A stretch of DNA of 64,000 bases from Trichocoleus sp. (GTDB lineage: Bacteria; Cyanobacteriota; Cyanobacteriia; Elainellales; Elainellaceae), in assembly GCA_036702865.1 (NCBI GenBank), contig DATNQD010000006.1, positions 1-64,000 of the forward strand, read 5' to 3'. A program made the translations under genes and the position numbers. The notes beneath the pieces are model-generated. The model was not told where the DNA came from and did no database searches. It saw only the letters and a program-made list of their open reading frames with translations. Positions 34,570-44,365 of this stretch are shown here, one piece after another (the stretch's first letter is position 1; each line of letters starts with the position of its first letter).

Positions 34570-37464
34570 TCACACCTGAAATCGATCGCTAAAGTCTGCC
34601 AGAGTCTCTGCTTCAGTTCGGTTAGGGAATATTTCCTCAGGAGAAGTTGATCGATGCTCCAAGTTTGAAGGTAGAACGGATGGGTGGGCATCGTTATGAG
34701 AAGTCGGGTAAACCGCTTCAGTTTGAGGATAGGAGTAGGCAACTGTAGGAGTTTCGTCTAATTCTGTACTGGGGGCTGCAAAGAAGCTTTCTATTGTTTC
34801 CGCTGCAGTAGAGCGATCGGTAGTGGTAGGCGGAGCAGCATCAAATTCAGCAGAACTATTTAAACCGGAACTGTTTGATGCTGAGGTCGTAATGTTTGTG
34901 AAATCCAGAGCGGCATGATAATGATGATGCCCATTTCCGTTTGTTTCTGCCTGCGAATCTTGGCCTAGCTGGTCGATCGTCTCAGTATGGCAAAAAGAAC
35001 TCGGTTGAACAGCAGCCTGTGCCACGGTTTCCGCTTCTAAAACTTCTTGCCGCAGCTTTGCCAAACTCTTAAGGGCTTTCTGAGCATTCGTTTTACTGCC
35101 TCTGGATGCAAATCGATCGGCTGCAATTTCCAAGTCTTCGATTGCCGCTTCGGGCTGCCCTAATTTCTGCCAAGCCAGCCCCCGATAGAAATAGGCGACT
35201 GGTGAATCAGGAGTGAGTCGAATTGCATCGGTGAAGTTGTTGATTGCTTCGCGGTGGTCTTCTTGTTTCTGCCAAGCTAAGCCGCGATAGAAATAGGCAA
35301 TTGCACAGTCTGGATCAGCCTGAATTGCCAGAGTGTAGTCATTGATTGCGCCCCAGGGATCACCCTGCTCTGACCGAATGAAGCCCCGATTAATATAGGC
35401 TGCGCTTTGATGAGGATGGCACTGCACCGAGTGTGTGAAGTCCAGCATTGCTGCATCCATGTTGCCTAAATCGAACTGAGCAATGCCCTGGTAGTTGTAG
35501 GTGATGGCATCATTCGGCTGAACTGTGAGGATGTGATTGTAGTCTTCGAGTGCGCCTGCTTTATCACCCAGGTCATACCGAGTGACTGCCCGATTCCAGT
35601 AGCCTGCCAAATCATCGTCAACAAGCGTAGGATAGTCGAAGCGATCGATCAGTCGTTCAATGACTTCTGGATCTCTCGTCCGGAGCTTCAGTTGCAGTTC
35701 GGAGAAGGCAGCCGTTGTTTTGAGAGAGTCTGTAATGCCCAAAACAGCGAAAGTATGGTCAGAGATCAGGAAATTCTCGGTAGTTCCTAAAACTTTAAAC
35801 TGAAAATGATCAGGATAACTGCGCTTCAGTTGCAGCAGCTGATGCAGGGTTTTCTGTAGCTCAGTTTGTCCAAGCTGGTTCATCCAGCCGCGTTTCACTT
35901 TACCGATCAGCCGTTCTTCACTGCGATCGACTAGGTGACACCAGCCCAGGTCGAGCTTTCGTCCCTGCCTCAAGAAGTTCTCTAGTTGATCCATCAAGTC
36001 ATCACCCAGGCTGCACTGCTCAGACCAGGGATAGACGAGAATTAAGCGTGATTGCGTTTCAGTGAGGGCTGCTTCAAGAATGGCACGACTGCCTGCTGTA
36101 ATAGTTTGGTGGTCGGTCGATCGATCCGTGCTGAGATCAAAGAGCAGTTCATGTTGTGGCGTAGCTGGAATCGCTTGAAGCTGCTGGCTAATGCTATGTA
36201 ATTCTTGTTGCAGAACTTCGTAAATTCTGGCTTTGAAGGCGTTGAATGTACTTTCAGGAGATAGGATACGGCGAGAAAGGTCTTTTATCTGCTGCTGCAG
36301 CGCAACAACATCGAGGGTTTGAGGCAGGTGATGAATTTGAGTTTGAAGCTGCTGTTGCTGCTGGGCAAGCTGTTCAGTCACTTCTTGAATTGTGACAAGC
36401 TGCATTTGCAGGTGATTGAGATAGTTAGTCGCCAAGTCATGCAGATCTGGATAAAGGCGAGAGGGAGGGACTGCGGGCACTGAATCCTGCCACCCCTGCG
36501 CTGAATTTGCTGCTTCAAGCAATTGTTGATCAAACAGGGCTGAAAATTCTGCTTCCAGGGCTGTTCCAGGTAAAGGGGCAAGCGTTGTTTCAGATGGGGT
36601 TGAAAGTGTATTAAAACTGCGCTTAAAGTTGACCGCCGCAGTTTCGATCGCAGATACAGATTGCTTCAAGACTTCCTGTTCCTGGTAAAGCGTTTGCAGA
36701 TTGTTCGCGAGGGCAGTTAGATCGCGCTTTGGCACCAGATCAGCAATGACTTTCACCAGTTCAGCGACTTCTTGCTTGAGTGAGCTAATGTCGATCGGCG
36801 GTGGAAGTTTGCTGAGATTGCGATCGAACCGAGTCACCTGTTCTTGAAACGCAGAGAGGTTTGTTTTGGTATGCTGCGTCAGGTTGTCGAGATCCCCATG
36901 AATGGCTGTGACTTCGTTTCTCAGTTGGGCAACCAGGCGATCGAGTTGACTGATCTGGCGAGAATCGGAGCTTTGAATTTGCCCAATATCGGCATTAAGT
37001 TGGGCTAAGCCATCCAGCAAATGGTTATATTTCTCGTTGAGTTCGGCGAAATCCTGGCGGACAGTTTGAAGCTTTTGCTGTTCTAGCGGAGCCAGCCGTT
37101 TGTTAAATTTGTCTTGCACCGAGGCCATTTCAGCGTAGAGATGCCCTGCAACCTCACGGTTCTTCTGCAAAAAGCCCTTCTTCAGTCGCTGAATGGTTTC
37201 GGGTGTGGGCAGTTGCTCGACTCGATGCGTCAGCAGTTCAACCTGCTTGGAGAAGCGGCGATCGAGGTTATTGAGTGAGGCTTTTCGTTCCTGTTCACTC
37301 TGCTGCTCAAATTGCCTGCGGTTCAGTAAGCTGAAAATAACGAGCAGGGAGAGCGGTGCAGTCGTGTAGAATAGCTGCTTGAACATTAAAGATGCAACCG
37401 AGCCGACCCCTAAGCCAACTAGCGAAGCATTCTCCAGAACATCTAACCAGGGCCGCTTTTTCAT
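34570..37464 (-). CDS. Large membrane-anchored coiled-coil protein with PLD-like and TPR domains
   Basis: 964 aa. In order: an N-terminal membrane hairpin (ASLVGLGVGSVASLMFKQLFY, PLSLLVIFSLL); a very long coiled coil (about residues 50-430, with repeated LPTPET/LPPPID breaks like those of other cyanobacterial coil proteins); a domain at about 450-640 resembling one half of a phospholipase D-like fold (SRLILVYPWSEQC, and FLISDHTFAVLG in place of an HKD motif); four to five TPR units at about 645-800 (AVTRYDLGDKAGALEDYNHILTVQPND onward); and a disordered Ser/Thr-rich tail. The HKD catalytic lysine is absent, so catalysis is doubtful. Likely a scaffold; its partners are unknown. Confidence 0.75.
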   Translation of the reverse strand: MKKRPWLDVLENASLVGLGVGSVASLMFKQLFYTTAPLSLLVIFSLLNRRQFEQQSEQERKASLNNLDRRFSKQVELLTHRVEQLPTPETIQRLKKGFLQKNREVAGHLYAEMASVQDKFNKRLAPLEQQKLQTVRQDFAELNEKYNHLLDGLAQLNADIGQIQSSDSRQISQLDRLVAQLRNEVTAIHGDLDNLTQHTKTNLSAFQEQVTRFDRNLSKLPPPIDISSLKQEVAELVKVIADLVPKRDLTALANNLQTLYQEQEVLKQSVSAIETAAVNFKRSFNTLSTPSETTLAPLPGTALEAEFSALFDQQLLEAANSAQGWQDSVPAVPPSRLYPDLHDLATNYLNHLQMQLVTIQEVTEQLAQQQQQLQTQIHHLPQTLDVVALQQQIKDLSRRILSPESTFNAFKARIYEVLQQELHSISQQLQAIPATPQHELLFDLSTDRSTDHQTITAGSRAILEAALTETQSRLILVYPWSEQCSLGDDLMDQLENFLRQGRKLDLGWCHLVDRSEERLIGKVKRGWMNQLGQTELQKTLHQLLQLKRSYPDHFQFKVLGTTENFLISDHTFAVLGITDSLKTTAAFSELQLKLRTRDPEVIERLIDRFDYPTLVDDDLAGYWNRAVTRYDLGDKAGALEDYNHILTVQPNDAITYNYQGIAQFDLGNMDAAMLDFTHSVQCHPHQSAAYINRGFIRSEQGDPWGAINDYTLAIQADPDCAIAYFYRGLAWQKQEDHREAINNFTDAIRLTPDSPVAYFYRGLAWQKLGQPEAAIEDLEIAADRFASRGSKTNAQKALKSLAKLRQEVLEAETVAQAAVQPSSFCHTETIDQLGQDSQAETNGNGHHHYHAALDFTNITTSASNSSGLNSSAEFDAAPPTTTDRSTAAETIESFFAAPSTELDETPTVAYSYPQTEAVYPTSHNDAHPSVLPSNLEHRSTSPEEIFPNRTEAETLADFSDRFQV

Positions 37465-37793
37465 TGAAAACCTGATGTTTAATCAATCTGACTGCCAGAG
37501 ATGCAATCACACAACATGCTCTTGGAGTCAAGGGGTACTTATTCAAGGTTTTCCAGGCTCACTGAAGAAATCAGGAATTTCTTTTATCGAGAAATTATGT
37601 GGCGATGAAGTTCAGGGAAAATGCGGAGCCGGAAGCGTGATAGTGTCAAGTTTCGATCTAGGGCTTCGCCTGATTACGAGTCATCAGAAATGAATGGTAG
37701 TTGATTAACCGTCAATTGGTGATCGATCAGTGGTCAAATGAAGAATTGGGAATTGCCCATAACGCTCACGATTGCTAAATCATTGGTGAATCT
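37465..37793. other. Divergent intergenic region before hisG
   Basis: About 330 bp between the divergent TPR gene and hisG. Nothing was recognised beyond general AT-rich promoter-like sequence; no hairpin leader of the his attenuator type is visible. Confidence 0.4.
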
Positions 37794-38438
37794 ATGATTA
37801 CTGTTGCGCTGCCCAAAGGTGGGCTACTGGTTGAGAGTATTGAACTGTTTAAGTCGATCGGCTTTGATTTCAGTGCCTTTCTTGACCCCAAAAATCGGCA
37901 GCTAGAAATTTGGGATGCCAGCCATCAGGCAAAAGCGTTGCTAGTCAGAAATTATGATGTGCCCGTTTATGTGGAGTATGGGCAGGCGCAGCTTGGCGTT
38001 GTTGGCTATGACATTTTGCGAGAGAAGCGTCCGAAGGTAGCACACTTGGTCGATTTACAGTTTGGTCGCTGCCGAATGTCGGTTGCAGTCAAGGCTTCTA
38101 GCGCCTATCGTTCTGCTCTAGATTTGCCGCCTCACTGTCGCGTTGCTTCTAAGTTTGTCCAGTGCGCCAACGAGTATTTTGCGAGCCTGGATCTCCCTGT
38201 TGAAATCGTGCCGCTTTATGGCTCCGTGGAGCTAGGACCGATTACGGGTATGTCAGAGGCGATCGTTGATTTAGTGGCGACAGGTCGCACCCTCAAAGAA
38301 AACAATTTGATAGAGATTGATCAGCTATTTGAAAGCACTGCCCGCTTGATTGCACATCCCTTAAGCTATCGGCTCAATCAGGACGGCTTACAGGACGCGA
38401 TCGATCAAATTCGAGAAAAGACATTGGCAGCCGTCTAA
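37794..38438 (+). CDS. hisG: ATP phosphoribosyltransferase, short form
   Basis: First enzyme of histidine synthesis: ATP plus PRPP gives phosphoribosyl-ATP. At 214 aa this is the short HisG_S form, lacking the C-terminal regulatory domain. Such enzymes need HisZ as a regulatory partner, which is not in this window. Visible are [15 protein letters not shown] at the N-terminus and the PRPP-binding loop ETA-like [18 protein letters not shown]. The gene is isolated, as his genes usually are in cyanobacteria. Confidence 0.95.
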   Translation: MITVALPKGGLLVESIELFKSIGFDFSAFLDPKNRQLEIWDASHQAKALLVRNYDVPVYVEYGQAQLGVVGYDILREKRPKVAHLVDLQFGRCRMSVAVKASSAYRSALDLPPHCRVASKFVQCANEYFASLDLPVEIVPLYGSVELGPITGMSEAIVDLVATGRTLKENNLIEIDQLFESTARLIAHPLSYRLNQDGLQDAIDQIREKTLAAV

Positions 38439-38526
38439 AATCTGGAGCGAACAGGGGTTAGGGAATGACAATGCTTGCTGCCCGTCCAGAAGGTGATCCT
38501 CTAACCCATGCTCCTTTACTCAAACG

Positions 38527-38796
38527 CTAAATTAGTTCAATTTCATGTTCCCGTAAATGGGCTTTGTATTTGCCTTCAAACTTGACCACAATAGGATAGT
38601 TTGCACTAATTGGCTTCCCCTGCCATTCAGTTGCGAAAGCCTGAATTTCACCCTCTAGCCCTTGGATATCAAAAGCTTCATTGCGGTGACTAGGGTGATT
38701 GTAGACCACAACAGATTCTTTAACTCGAACGCGATCACCAACTTTCATAGACGCTGCTTCAGTCATTTCTTTTAACTGCTCGATCGTGCTGCTCAT
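38527..38796 (-). CDS. ftrV: Ferredoxin-thioredoxin reductase, variable subunit
   Basis: Small SH3-like subunit (89 aa) of the FTR heterodimer, which passes photosynthetic electrons from ferredoxin to thioredoxin. Recognised from MKVGDRVRVKESVVVYNHPSHRNEAFD and the ending KYKAHLREHEIEL. The ATG at MSSTIEQLKE adds 16 residues before MKVGD; later starts at MTEAAS or MKVGD are equally possible because none has a clear Shine-Dalgarno sequence. The catalytic [4Fe-4S] subunit ftrC is not nearby. Confidence 0.88.
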   Translation of the reverse strand: MSSTIEQLKEMTEAASMKVGDRVRVKESVVVYNHPSHRNEAFDIQGLEGEIQAFATEWQGKPISANYPIVVKFEGKYKAHLREHEIELI

Positions 38797-39213
38797 GGTG
38801 CAGTTCAGTTCTGGTTTTGGTTGTCTTTCATTATCTTTGCATACCGTGATTCCAATGCTTCATCCCAAGCCGATCGCTTCTTCATCGTTCACTGCTAAGC
38901 TTGACTACTAAACAACGGCTCAATTTTTGGGCACACTAGAATCAAAGCTTGCGTCTGTTTCAGTAGATCATCCGGTGTTTGCTTGTTTGAGTCTGGTCTG
39001 ATCTGATAGAAGGCAGAGGCGACAGTTGAAGAGATCTGTCACATTAGGTCTGTTCCTGAAAACCCGCTACTTGAAACAGATTCCACCTGAATGCTGCCTG
39101 CTGAATGTGGAGGTGCTAGGATAAGGAGTTTGTCAGACTCACTCTGAGCCAGGTTCTCCCAACGGGTAGGTCTTTGTTTGATACAATTCTGCTAATTTTT
39201 CTCCTTGAGAGTA
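38797..39213. other. Divergent intergenic region, ftrV to DUF3038 gene
   Basis: About 415 bp with promoters for both sides presumed. Nothing specific is recognisable and no small frame with a family match is seen. Confidence 0.4.
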
Positions 39214-39819
39214 ATGCAAGTAAGTCGTCCATCCACGTTGTCTATTCCCGCGATTCTGTCGCCGCTCCCCGATCTGCAAGTACCTGATGGCGTTTGTCCT
39301 CGTCATACTCGACAGCAAATTGATCTCTTGTTACTGGCGATCGAAGCTTTGGATCTGGGAGGGTCTGAGGCAATTTTGTCAGCGGTTAGAGAGTTGGAAC
39401 TGGAGGATGTGATTCGTAATCGTGTTTCGCTTTGGCGACTGCGGACAAGTAACCCTCTGCGGCGCAACAGTCAGCGTCGTCCACTCAGCTTGACTGAAGG
39501 CAAAGCGCTCGTTGTGATCATTTGTCATTTAGCGCGGCGGTTAACGGTGCTGGTACGGCAGCTTCTGCTGGCTTATGAGCAACTTCTGGAGAAGCAGTTT
39601 TCGCCAGAGCATCATCTACGCTTGTCCAACTACCTGGAGCGATTTCGGGCACATTTTCGATCGCGGATGAATCCCAAGCGATCGGCAGTTGCTGTGTATG
39701 ACACAGATGAAAAGCTAAACGAATTGGCATTAACTTTGTTAGGGCAGCTTTTATTTTGTACGGGGACCGCTGGAACCCAGCGGCTGTGGAGCAGTTTGTT
39801 TGACGGAGAGGTTTCATGA
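39214..39819 (+). CDS. DUF3038 family protein
   Basis: 201-aa helical, basic protein of the cyanobacterial DUF3038 family. It is preceded by GAGAG and starts at MQVSRPSTLS; a TTG 9 bp upstream is also in frame. Blocks seen: RQQIDLLLLAIEALDLGGSEAILSAV, WRLRTSNPLRR, and ICHLARRLTVLVRQLLLAYEQL. Its stop overlaps the start of the next gene (ATGA), giving translational coupling with a DUF4335 protein. The two families occur together in many cyanobacteria, so they probably form one complex. Function unknown. Confidence 0.75.
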   Translation: MQVSRPSTLSIPAILSPLPDLQVPDGVCPRHTRQQIDLLLLAIEALDLGGSEAILSAVRELELEDVIRNRVSLWRLRTSNPLRRNSQRRPLSLTEGKALVVIICHLARRLTVLVRQLLLAYEQLLEKQFSPEHHLRLSNYLERFRAHFRSRMNPKRSAVAVYDTDEKLNELALTLLGQLLFCTGTAGTQRLWSSLFDGEVS

Positions 39820-40985
39820 CGATTCAGCGGCAATATAGCTTGCCTAATTGCACTCTGGTTCTGGAAGGGCTAAATGCGGATGCCGCAGCCAGTGATGGGC
39901 TACATTCTGTGATGTCGATGGTGACGAAGGTTGAGTATTACGTTGCAGGGCAGGAAAAACCGCTGAGTGGCGGACGCGATTTCCTCAATAGCTTGGTGGC
40001 AGCGGTCAGTGACTATGCTCAAGAGTTTCTCAGTAACTTGCCTCGTCCAGCCAGCTATCGTCATCAGCTGAACGCCGATCGCCTGGTCGCTCTGGAGCGG
40101 CTGAATTCATCAACGCATCGATTAACCGTTAAGCAGGCTGCTGATAGTGACGTAGCGGCGAATATTGCTCCACAACAGGTTGATCTCAGTACAGTCCAAC
40201 TGTTTGATTTAGTTGAGGCGATCGATCAATTTTTGGCAGATGCTCTAACGCTACCAGAGATGACGCTTAATCTGTCGCCTTTGCCCAAACGGTATGTAAC
40301 AGCGCGGGAGCCTGTCGGCAAACAAGCTGTCCCTGCTGCAATTGGAGTGTCGAGTCTAGCAGTAGCAGCCATTGCGTTGTTCTTTATCCCGATTCCTGCA
40401 GTCCGACGACCCGAACCTGCTCCAAATACGAATAGCCAAACCAATAGCCAAACCGCTGCTTCCCCCACGCCGATCGCAGCCGCTTCTCCGGGTAGCTCAC
40501 CGAATCCCAGCCCGACCGAGAGCGCCCCTGCTGAGGCGTCTGCAAGCCCAACAGCAAGCCCAACAGCTGAAGCTTCGCCAGTTTCTAGCCCTGCCGCAAC
40601 AACCGCGAATGCTGCCACTAATCCCGATGTTGAGACGATTCTCAATACTCGACCTGAAATCACAAATCCAACAGATCTGGAACGGCTCCAGGTGGCGTTG
40701 TACGATCGACTGGATCAGTCCTGGAAAACCACACCCACCTTCAGTGAAGAACTGATCTACCGGGTTGGCGTTTCTTCCACGGGCGAGGTTCTGGGCTTTA
40801 AGTTCGCCAATGATCCGGCGCTTAACTACGTCAATGAAACCCCATTACTCGATCTGCGATACACCCCTTCTGAAGCAAATTTGCAGTCATCGATCGCTCA
40901 ATTTCGAGTCGTCTTTAAACCCGATGGCAAGCTAGAGGTTAGTCCTTGGTACGGTGCACCCACTAGCCCATCGCCATTGCCATAA
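39816..40985 (+). CDS. DUF4335 family protein, single-pass membrane
   Basis: 389 aa. Residues 1-165 form the DUF4335 domain (RQYSLPNCTLVLEGL, YYVAGQEKPLSGGRDFL). A membrane helix at about 175-190 (AIGVSSLAVAAIALFFIPIP) follows. A long Pro/Ser/Ala/Thr linker leads to a globular C-terminal domain of ~110 residues (PTDLERLQVALYDRLDQSWKT) that recalls TonB-like or energy-coupling C-termini, though I am not certain. The topology is a cytoplasmic N-domain and an outside C-domain. Its start overlaps the DUF3038 stop by 4 bp. Confidence 0.75.
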   Translation: MTIQRQYSLPNCTLVLEGLNADAAASDGLHSVMSMVTKVEYYVAGQEKPLSGGRDFLNSLVAAVSDYAQEFLSNLPRPASYRHQLNADRLVALERLNSSTHRLTVKQAADSDVAANIAPQQVDLSTVQLFDLVEAIDQFLADALTLPEMTLNLSPLPKRYVTAREPVGKQAVPAAIGVSSLAVAAIALFFIPIPAVRRPEPAPNTNSQTNSQTAASPTPIAAASPGSSPNPSPTESAPAEASASPTASPTAEASPVSSPAATTANAATNPDVETILNTRPEITNPTDLERLQVALYDRLDQSWKTTPTFSEELIYRVGVSSTGEVLGFKFANDPALNYVNETPLLDLRYTPSEANLQSSIAQFRVVFKPDGKLEVSPWYGAPTSPSPLP

Positions 40986-41060
40986 AGTGAGCAAGCTGAC
41001 AGACGTAGAAGTATCGGTAATTGACTCCTGACGCCTGATTTCTTACCTCCTATCCCCCTC

Positions 41061-41984
41061 TTACTGCTTTACATAAGCTTGCGGTCCTGCCCAAACATGA
41101 TTGACCACCTGTCCAAAAACGAGAGGATGGTCTTGAGCGGAAGATGCCGTGTGACCTTGTGTATCGACAGCATAGAGGGGCCAGGTTTCATCGCCTAAAT
41201 TGCCAGCCTGGAACAACACACGATCGGGATAGGTTTGGCTCCAGCCTAAGAGAATGGCATTGCTGTACTCAATTTGAGTTGGGGCGATCGTATAAGCTCG
41301 ATTGGTGTCTCGTTCCCAAATCACGGCAAAGTCGGAGGCAAGATCACTGCCAAAGATCGACTCAAACTCGCGGGCTAAAACGCGATCGCCTGCTTGAGAC
41401 CAGGCAACCGGAATGAGCATCGCAATTCTGCCTGCTTCGTCTGGTTCGGCATCTCCCATGAAGGGATTGTCAGCGAAAGGAGAAGTTGCTGTAATCGTTT
41501 GCAAATCGCCTGTCTTCAAGTTTTCAATAAAGAGGACGCTGGCAACTCGGCTCTGGATTGGGTCATTGGTCAGCTGCACTTGAATTCGGCTGTAGGCAGC
41601 ATATTCGCCATTCGGTGACATCAGAGACGGGCTGCGGTAATAGCGAAAGCGAGGTGCGTTGATCGATCGGCTCTCGGAGAGCATTGCCATGAACCAGCTC
41701 CAGGGAACTGGATAGGGGCTGTTAAGCGGATCAAGCTGGACGGAGGGCGAATTCATAGGGTTGAGTTCGGCAGAGGAGTTGACAGGTGAAAGAACAGAAT
41801 CCCCTGAAGGCATTTCTCTGCAGGCAGATGTAGAACCGCCCAGCGACGAAGCGCCAGCAGAAGGTACATGGGAAGAAGATGGATTGGCAACTGCTCTGGG
41901 AACACAAAGCAGCAAAATTGCCATCACAAAGTAGCGAGTTAGCCACCGAAGCGACCACCGTGATAAGCAGGTTGCTGGATACAT
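41061..41984 (-). CDS. Exported protein with beta-propeller-like repeats, unknown
   Basis: 307 aa from MYPATCLSRW; an upstream in-frame start would add 13 basic residues. Signal peptide: RYFVMAILLLCVPRAVA. After a Ser/Asn/Pro-rich linker come segments typical of WD40/TolB-like propeller blades (SPNGEYAAYSRIQVQL, IENLKTGDLQTIT, VAWSQAGDRVLAREFES, LLGWSQTYPDRVLF). No enzymatic motif is seen. Likely periplasmic. Not assigned to a named family. Confidence 0.6.
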   Translation of the reverse strand: MYPATCLSRWSLRWLTRYFVMAILLLCVPRAVANPSSSHVPSAGASSLGGSTSACREMPSGDSVLSPVNSSAELNPMNSPSVQLDPLNSPYPVPWSWFMAMLSESRSINAPRFRYYRSPSLMSPNGEYAAYSRIQVQLTNDPIQSRVASVLFIENLKTGDLQTITATSPFADNPFMGDAEPDEAGRIAMLIPVAWSQAGDRVLAREFESIFGSDLASDFAVIWERDTNRAYTIAPTQIEYSNAILLGWSQTYPDRVLFQAGNLGDETWPLYAVDTQGHTASSAQDHPLVFGQVVNHVWAGPQAYVKQ

Positions 41985-42332
41985 TGAAACAGCCCCTGGA
42001 CGACGAAGTGAACGCAGCCGCACCGAGACAGTTAAATTCTTTGCTACTTCATATATAGCAAGCGGTGAAGTTTTCGGAGACTGCTCTTATGAAAGATTTT
42101 CAATCGCCTTAACGATGCGAAACACAATCGATCGGGCTACGTGGCGATCCCCGGTTTCTTCAGTTCATAAAGATAAACAAAGATTTCAGAGTCCCATGAC
42201 AGGAGTACTTATTAGCAGCGCAAAAAGTCTGACAATTGATTTCGTCTAGCAGCAGTTGGAAAGAAGCCTGAACTTTTTGAGGTAAGTTGAGATAGCATCA
42301 TCAGGAAGCTCAAGGATGTCCGTGAGGTGTAT
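41985..42332. other. Divergent intergenic region before OmpA-domain gene
   Basis: About 350 bp between divergent genes, presumed to hold both promoters. No hairpin, repeat or small frame of note was seen. Confidence 0.4.
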
Positions 42333-43292
42333 ATGACTCAGACTCCAACCACTCCAAACTCCGAATTATCGTCTTCAAACCTGCCTCAACCTCCCGTGAA
42401 GCGCAGTCGGTCGGTTCTCGTTTGGATTTTTCGGCTGCTGCTGTTGGGCGTGGGTGGAACTGTTGCAGTCTTAGCAGGCGTGGCAATTGCTCATTATTAC
42501 CCTGCTCAATCAAAAGATATGCCGCTGATGGAGAAAGTCCTACAAAGTTCCAGATCCCTGCTGCTCGATATCCAACGACTGCCCCAAACTTGGCAGGGTC
42601 AGCGTCCTGCTTCTCCATCTCCAGCAACTGAAAATTCTGGCAGTTCGACGACCGCGACTGCGCCATCTAGTTCAACTGCTTCTATCCCGCTCTCGGCGGC
42701 TGAACGGCAGAAACTTGAAGGCGAAGTGAGCCAGATTGAGCAGACGCTACAGCAGTTAAATAACCGCACAGTCGCGATCGAGAGCCGTCTGGGAACAGCG
42801 AATACTCAGGCCTCTCTGGAAGCAAGACTCAAAACAATCCAGGCAAAACTCAATCCAAACGCAACTTCCTCAGCCAACCCAACTGCACCGGAATCTACCG
42901 GAATTGCACCTGCACCAGCTACCACAACTCTGACTCAAGACGATCGCCTGCTCGTCACGCTACCAAGTGATGCGCTATTTGAGGCAAATCAAACGGCTTT
43001 GAAGCCTGGAACAGAGACAATTCTTGACAGTATTGTGGAAGATCTGAAGCGCTACCCTGGAGCCACAATTCGCGTTACTGCCCACCTGGATGAGCAAGGT
43101 TCAGAAGATGCCGATCGCGCTCGTTCGTTTGAGCAGGCAAAGGCAGTCGAACAATATTTGGGCGGCAAGCTGAAAGAAGGCTATCACTGGTTGGTTGAGG
43201 GTTATGGGCATAGTCGCCCTCTGATTACAAACGACAGTGCCGTTAATCGGCAACGCAATCGGCGGATTGAGATTGTGATTGAACCCAAATGA
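42333..43292 (+). CDS. OmpA-like peptidoglycan-binding membrane protein
   Basis: 319 aa; start at MTQTPTTPNS with GAGG just upstream. One N-terminal membrane helix (LVWIFRLLLLGVGGTVAVLAGVAI) anchors it in the inner membrane. A coiled-coil segment (AERQKLEGEVSQIEQTLQQL) and a Pro/Ala/Thr linker follow. The C-terminal OmpA/MotB domain binds peptidoglycan: LPSDALFEANQTALKPGTETIL, then RVTAHLDEQGSEDADRARSF and the ending NRQRNRRIEIVIEP. The layout (TM, coil, OmpA) is of a periplasmic tether. fmt follows after 26 bp. Confidence 0.85.
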   Translation: MTQTPTTPNSELSSSNLPQPPVKRSRSVLVWIFRLLLLGVGGTVAVLAGVAIAHYYPAQSKDMPLMEKVLQSSRSLLLDIQRLPQTWQGQRPASPSPATENSGSSTTATAPSSSTASIPLSAAERQKLEGEVSQIEQTLQQLNNRTVAIESRLGTANTQASLEARLKTIQAKLNPNATSSANPTAPESTGIAPAPATTTLTQDDRLLVTLPSDALFEANQTALKPGTETILDSIVEDLKRYPGATIRVTAHLDEQGSEDADRARSFEQAKAVEQYLGGKLKEGYHWLVEGYGHSRPLITNDSAVNRQRNRRIEIVIEPK

Positions 43293-43318
43293 TTTAGTGC
43301 GTTTTTGCCCTCACGTTC

Positions 43319-44317
43319 ATGAAAGTGATTTTCTTTGGAACTCCCCAATTTGCTGTCCCTAGCCTGGAGCGGCTGATCCGTCATGAGGCGATCGAGGTTT
43401 TGGCAGCAGTGACTCAACCTGATAAGCGACGCGGACGCGGCAATGAGCTTTCTCCTTCACCAGTCAAAGCGTTGGCAGTTGAGCATCACATTCCTGTCTG
43501 GCAGCCCCGACGGATCAAGAAAGAAGCAGAGGTTTTAGAAAAACTGCGAACTGCGACGGCTGATGCCTTTGTCGTTGTTGCTTATGGGAAAATTTTGTCT
43601 CAAGAAATTTTGGATATGCCGCGTCTGGGCTGCATTAACGCGCATGGTTCGCTGCTGCCCAAATATCGAGGAGCCGCCCCCATTCAGTGGAGTCTTTATC
43701 ACGGTGAACCGGAAACTGGCATTACAACAATGCTGATGGATGCTGGAATGGACACTGGGGCAATGTTGCTCAAATCAATCACGCCGATCGCCCTCACAGA
43801 TAATGCTCTTGATCTAGCAAAAAGCCTCTCTTTTGATGCCGCAACCCTCCTGGTTGATACGCTGTTTGGGCTGGAGCAAGGCATCATCCAGCCTGTTCCA
43901 CAAAATGAGGCTGAAGCCAACTACGCCCCGTTGATCAAGAAAGAAGACTATTCTCTCGATTGGTCAAAATCTGCCCTGGAACTGCACAATCAAATTCGCG
44001 GCTTCTATCCCAACTGTGTCACGTCATTTCGAGAAACATCGCTCAAGGTCATTGCAACCCTGCCCCTTGCCCCGGAAGTCAGCTTGCCCAATTCCTTAGC
44101 AGAACTGCAACAAGCCTGGGAAAAAGCCGATCGCCTACAAAATGCCCAACCTGGAACGATCGTTGCTTTGCTGAAAGGATGGGGGGCGATCGTTCAAACT
44201 GGAACTGGATATTTATTGCTAAAAGAAGTGCAGGTTGCAGGTAAGAAAGCGCAGGCAGGATGGGATTTTGTGAACGGGATGCGATTGCAAGTGGGAGAGG
44301 GGATAGGCAACAGGTAA
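43319..44317 (+). CDS. fmt: Methionyl-tRNA formyltransferase
   Basis: Formylates initiator Met-tRNA with 10-formyl-tetrahydrofolate; 332 aa. The N-terminal formyltransferase domain begins [19 protein letters not shown]. The catalytic region is [20 protein letters not shown] (Asn, His) with Asp in [16 protein letters not shown]. The C-terminal tRNA-binding domain is [19 protein letters not shown]. It probably forms an operon with the OmpA-domain gene 26 bp upstream. Confidence 0.96.
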   Translation: MKVIFFGTPQFAVPSLERLIRHEAIEVLAAVTQPDKRRGRGNELSPSPVKALAVEHHIPVWQPRRIKKEAEVLEKLRTATADAFVVVAYGKILSQEILDMPRLGCINAHGSLLPKYRGAAPIQWSLYHGEPETGITTMLMDAGMDTGAMLLKSITPIALTDNALDLAKSLSFDAATLLVDTLFGLEQGIIQPVPQNEAEANYAPLIKKEDYSLDWSKSALELHNQIRGFYPNCVTSFRETSLKVIATLPLAPEVSLPNSLAELQQAWEKADRLQNAQPGTIVALLKGWGAIVQTGTGYLLLKEVQVAGKKAQAGWDFVNGMRLQVGEGIGNR

Positions 44318-44365
44318 TACCGAGGAGGTTATGGGTGGTTTCTTCTCTTATTTATCCTTCATCGC

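Noticed and set aside
34371-34592. 73-codon plus-strand frame before the PEP-CTERM gene
   Set aside because: No ribosome-binding site, no similarity, and it overlaps the end of the large TPR gene on the opposite strand.
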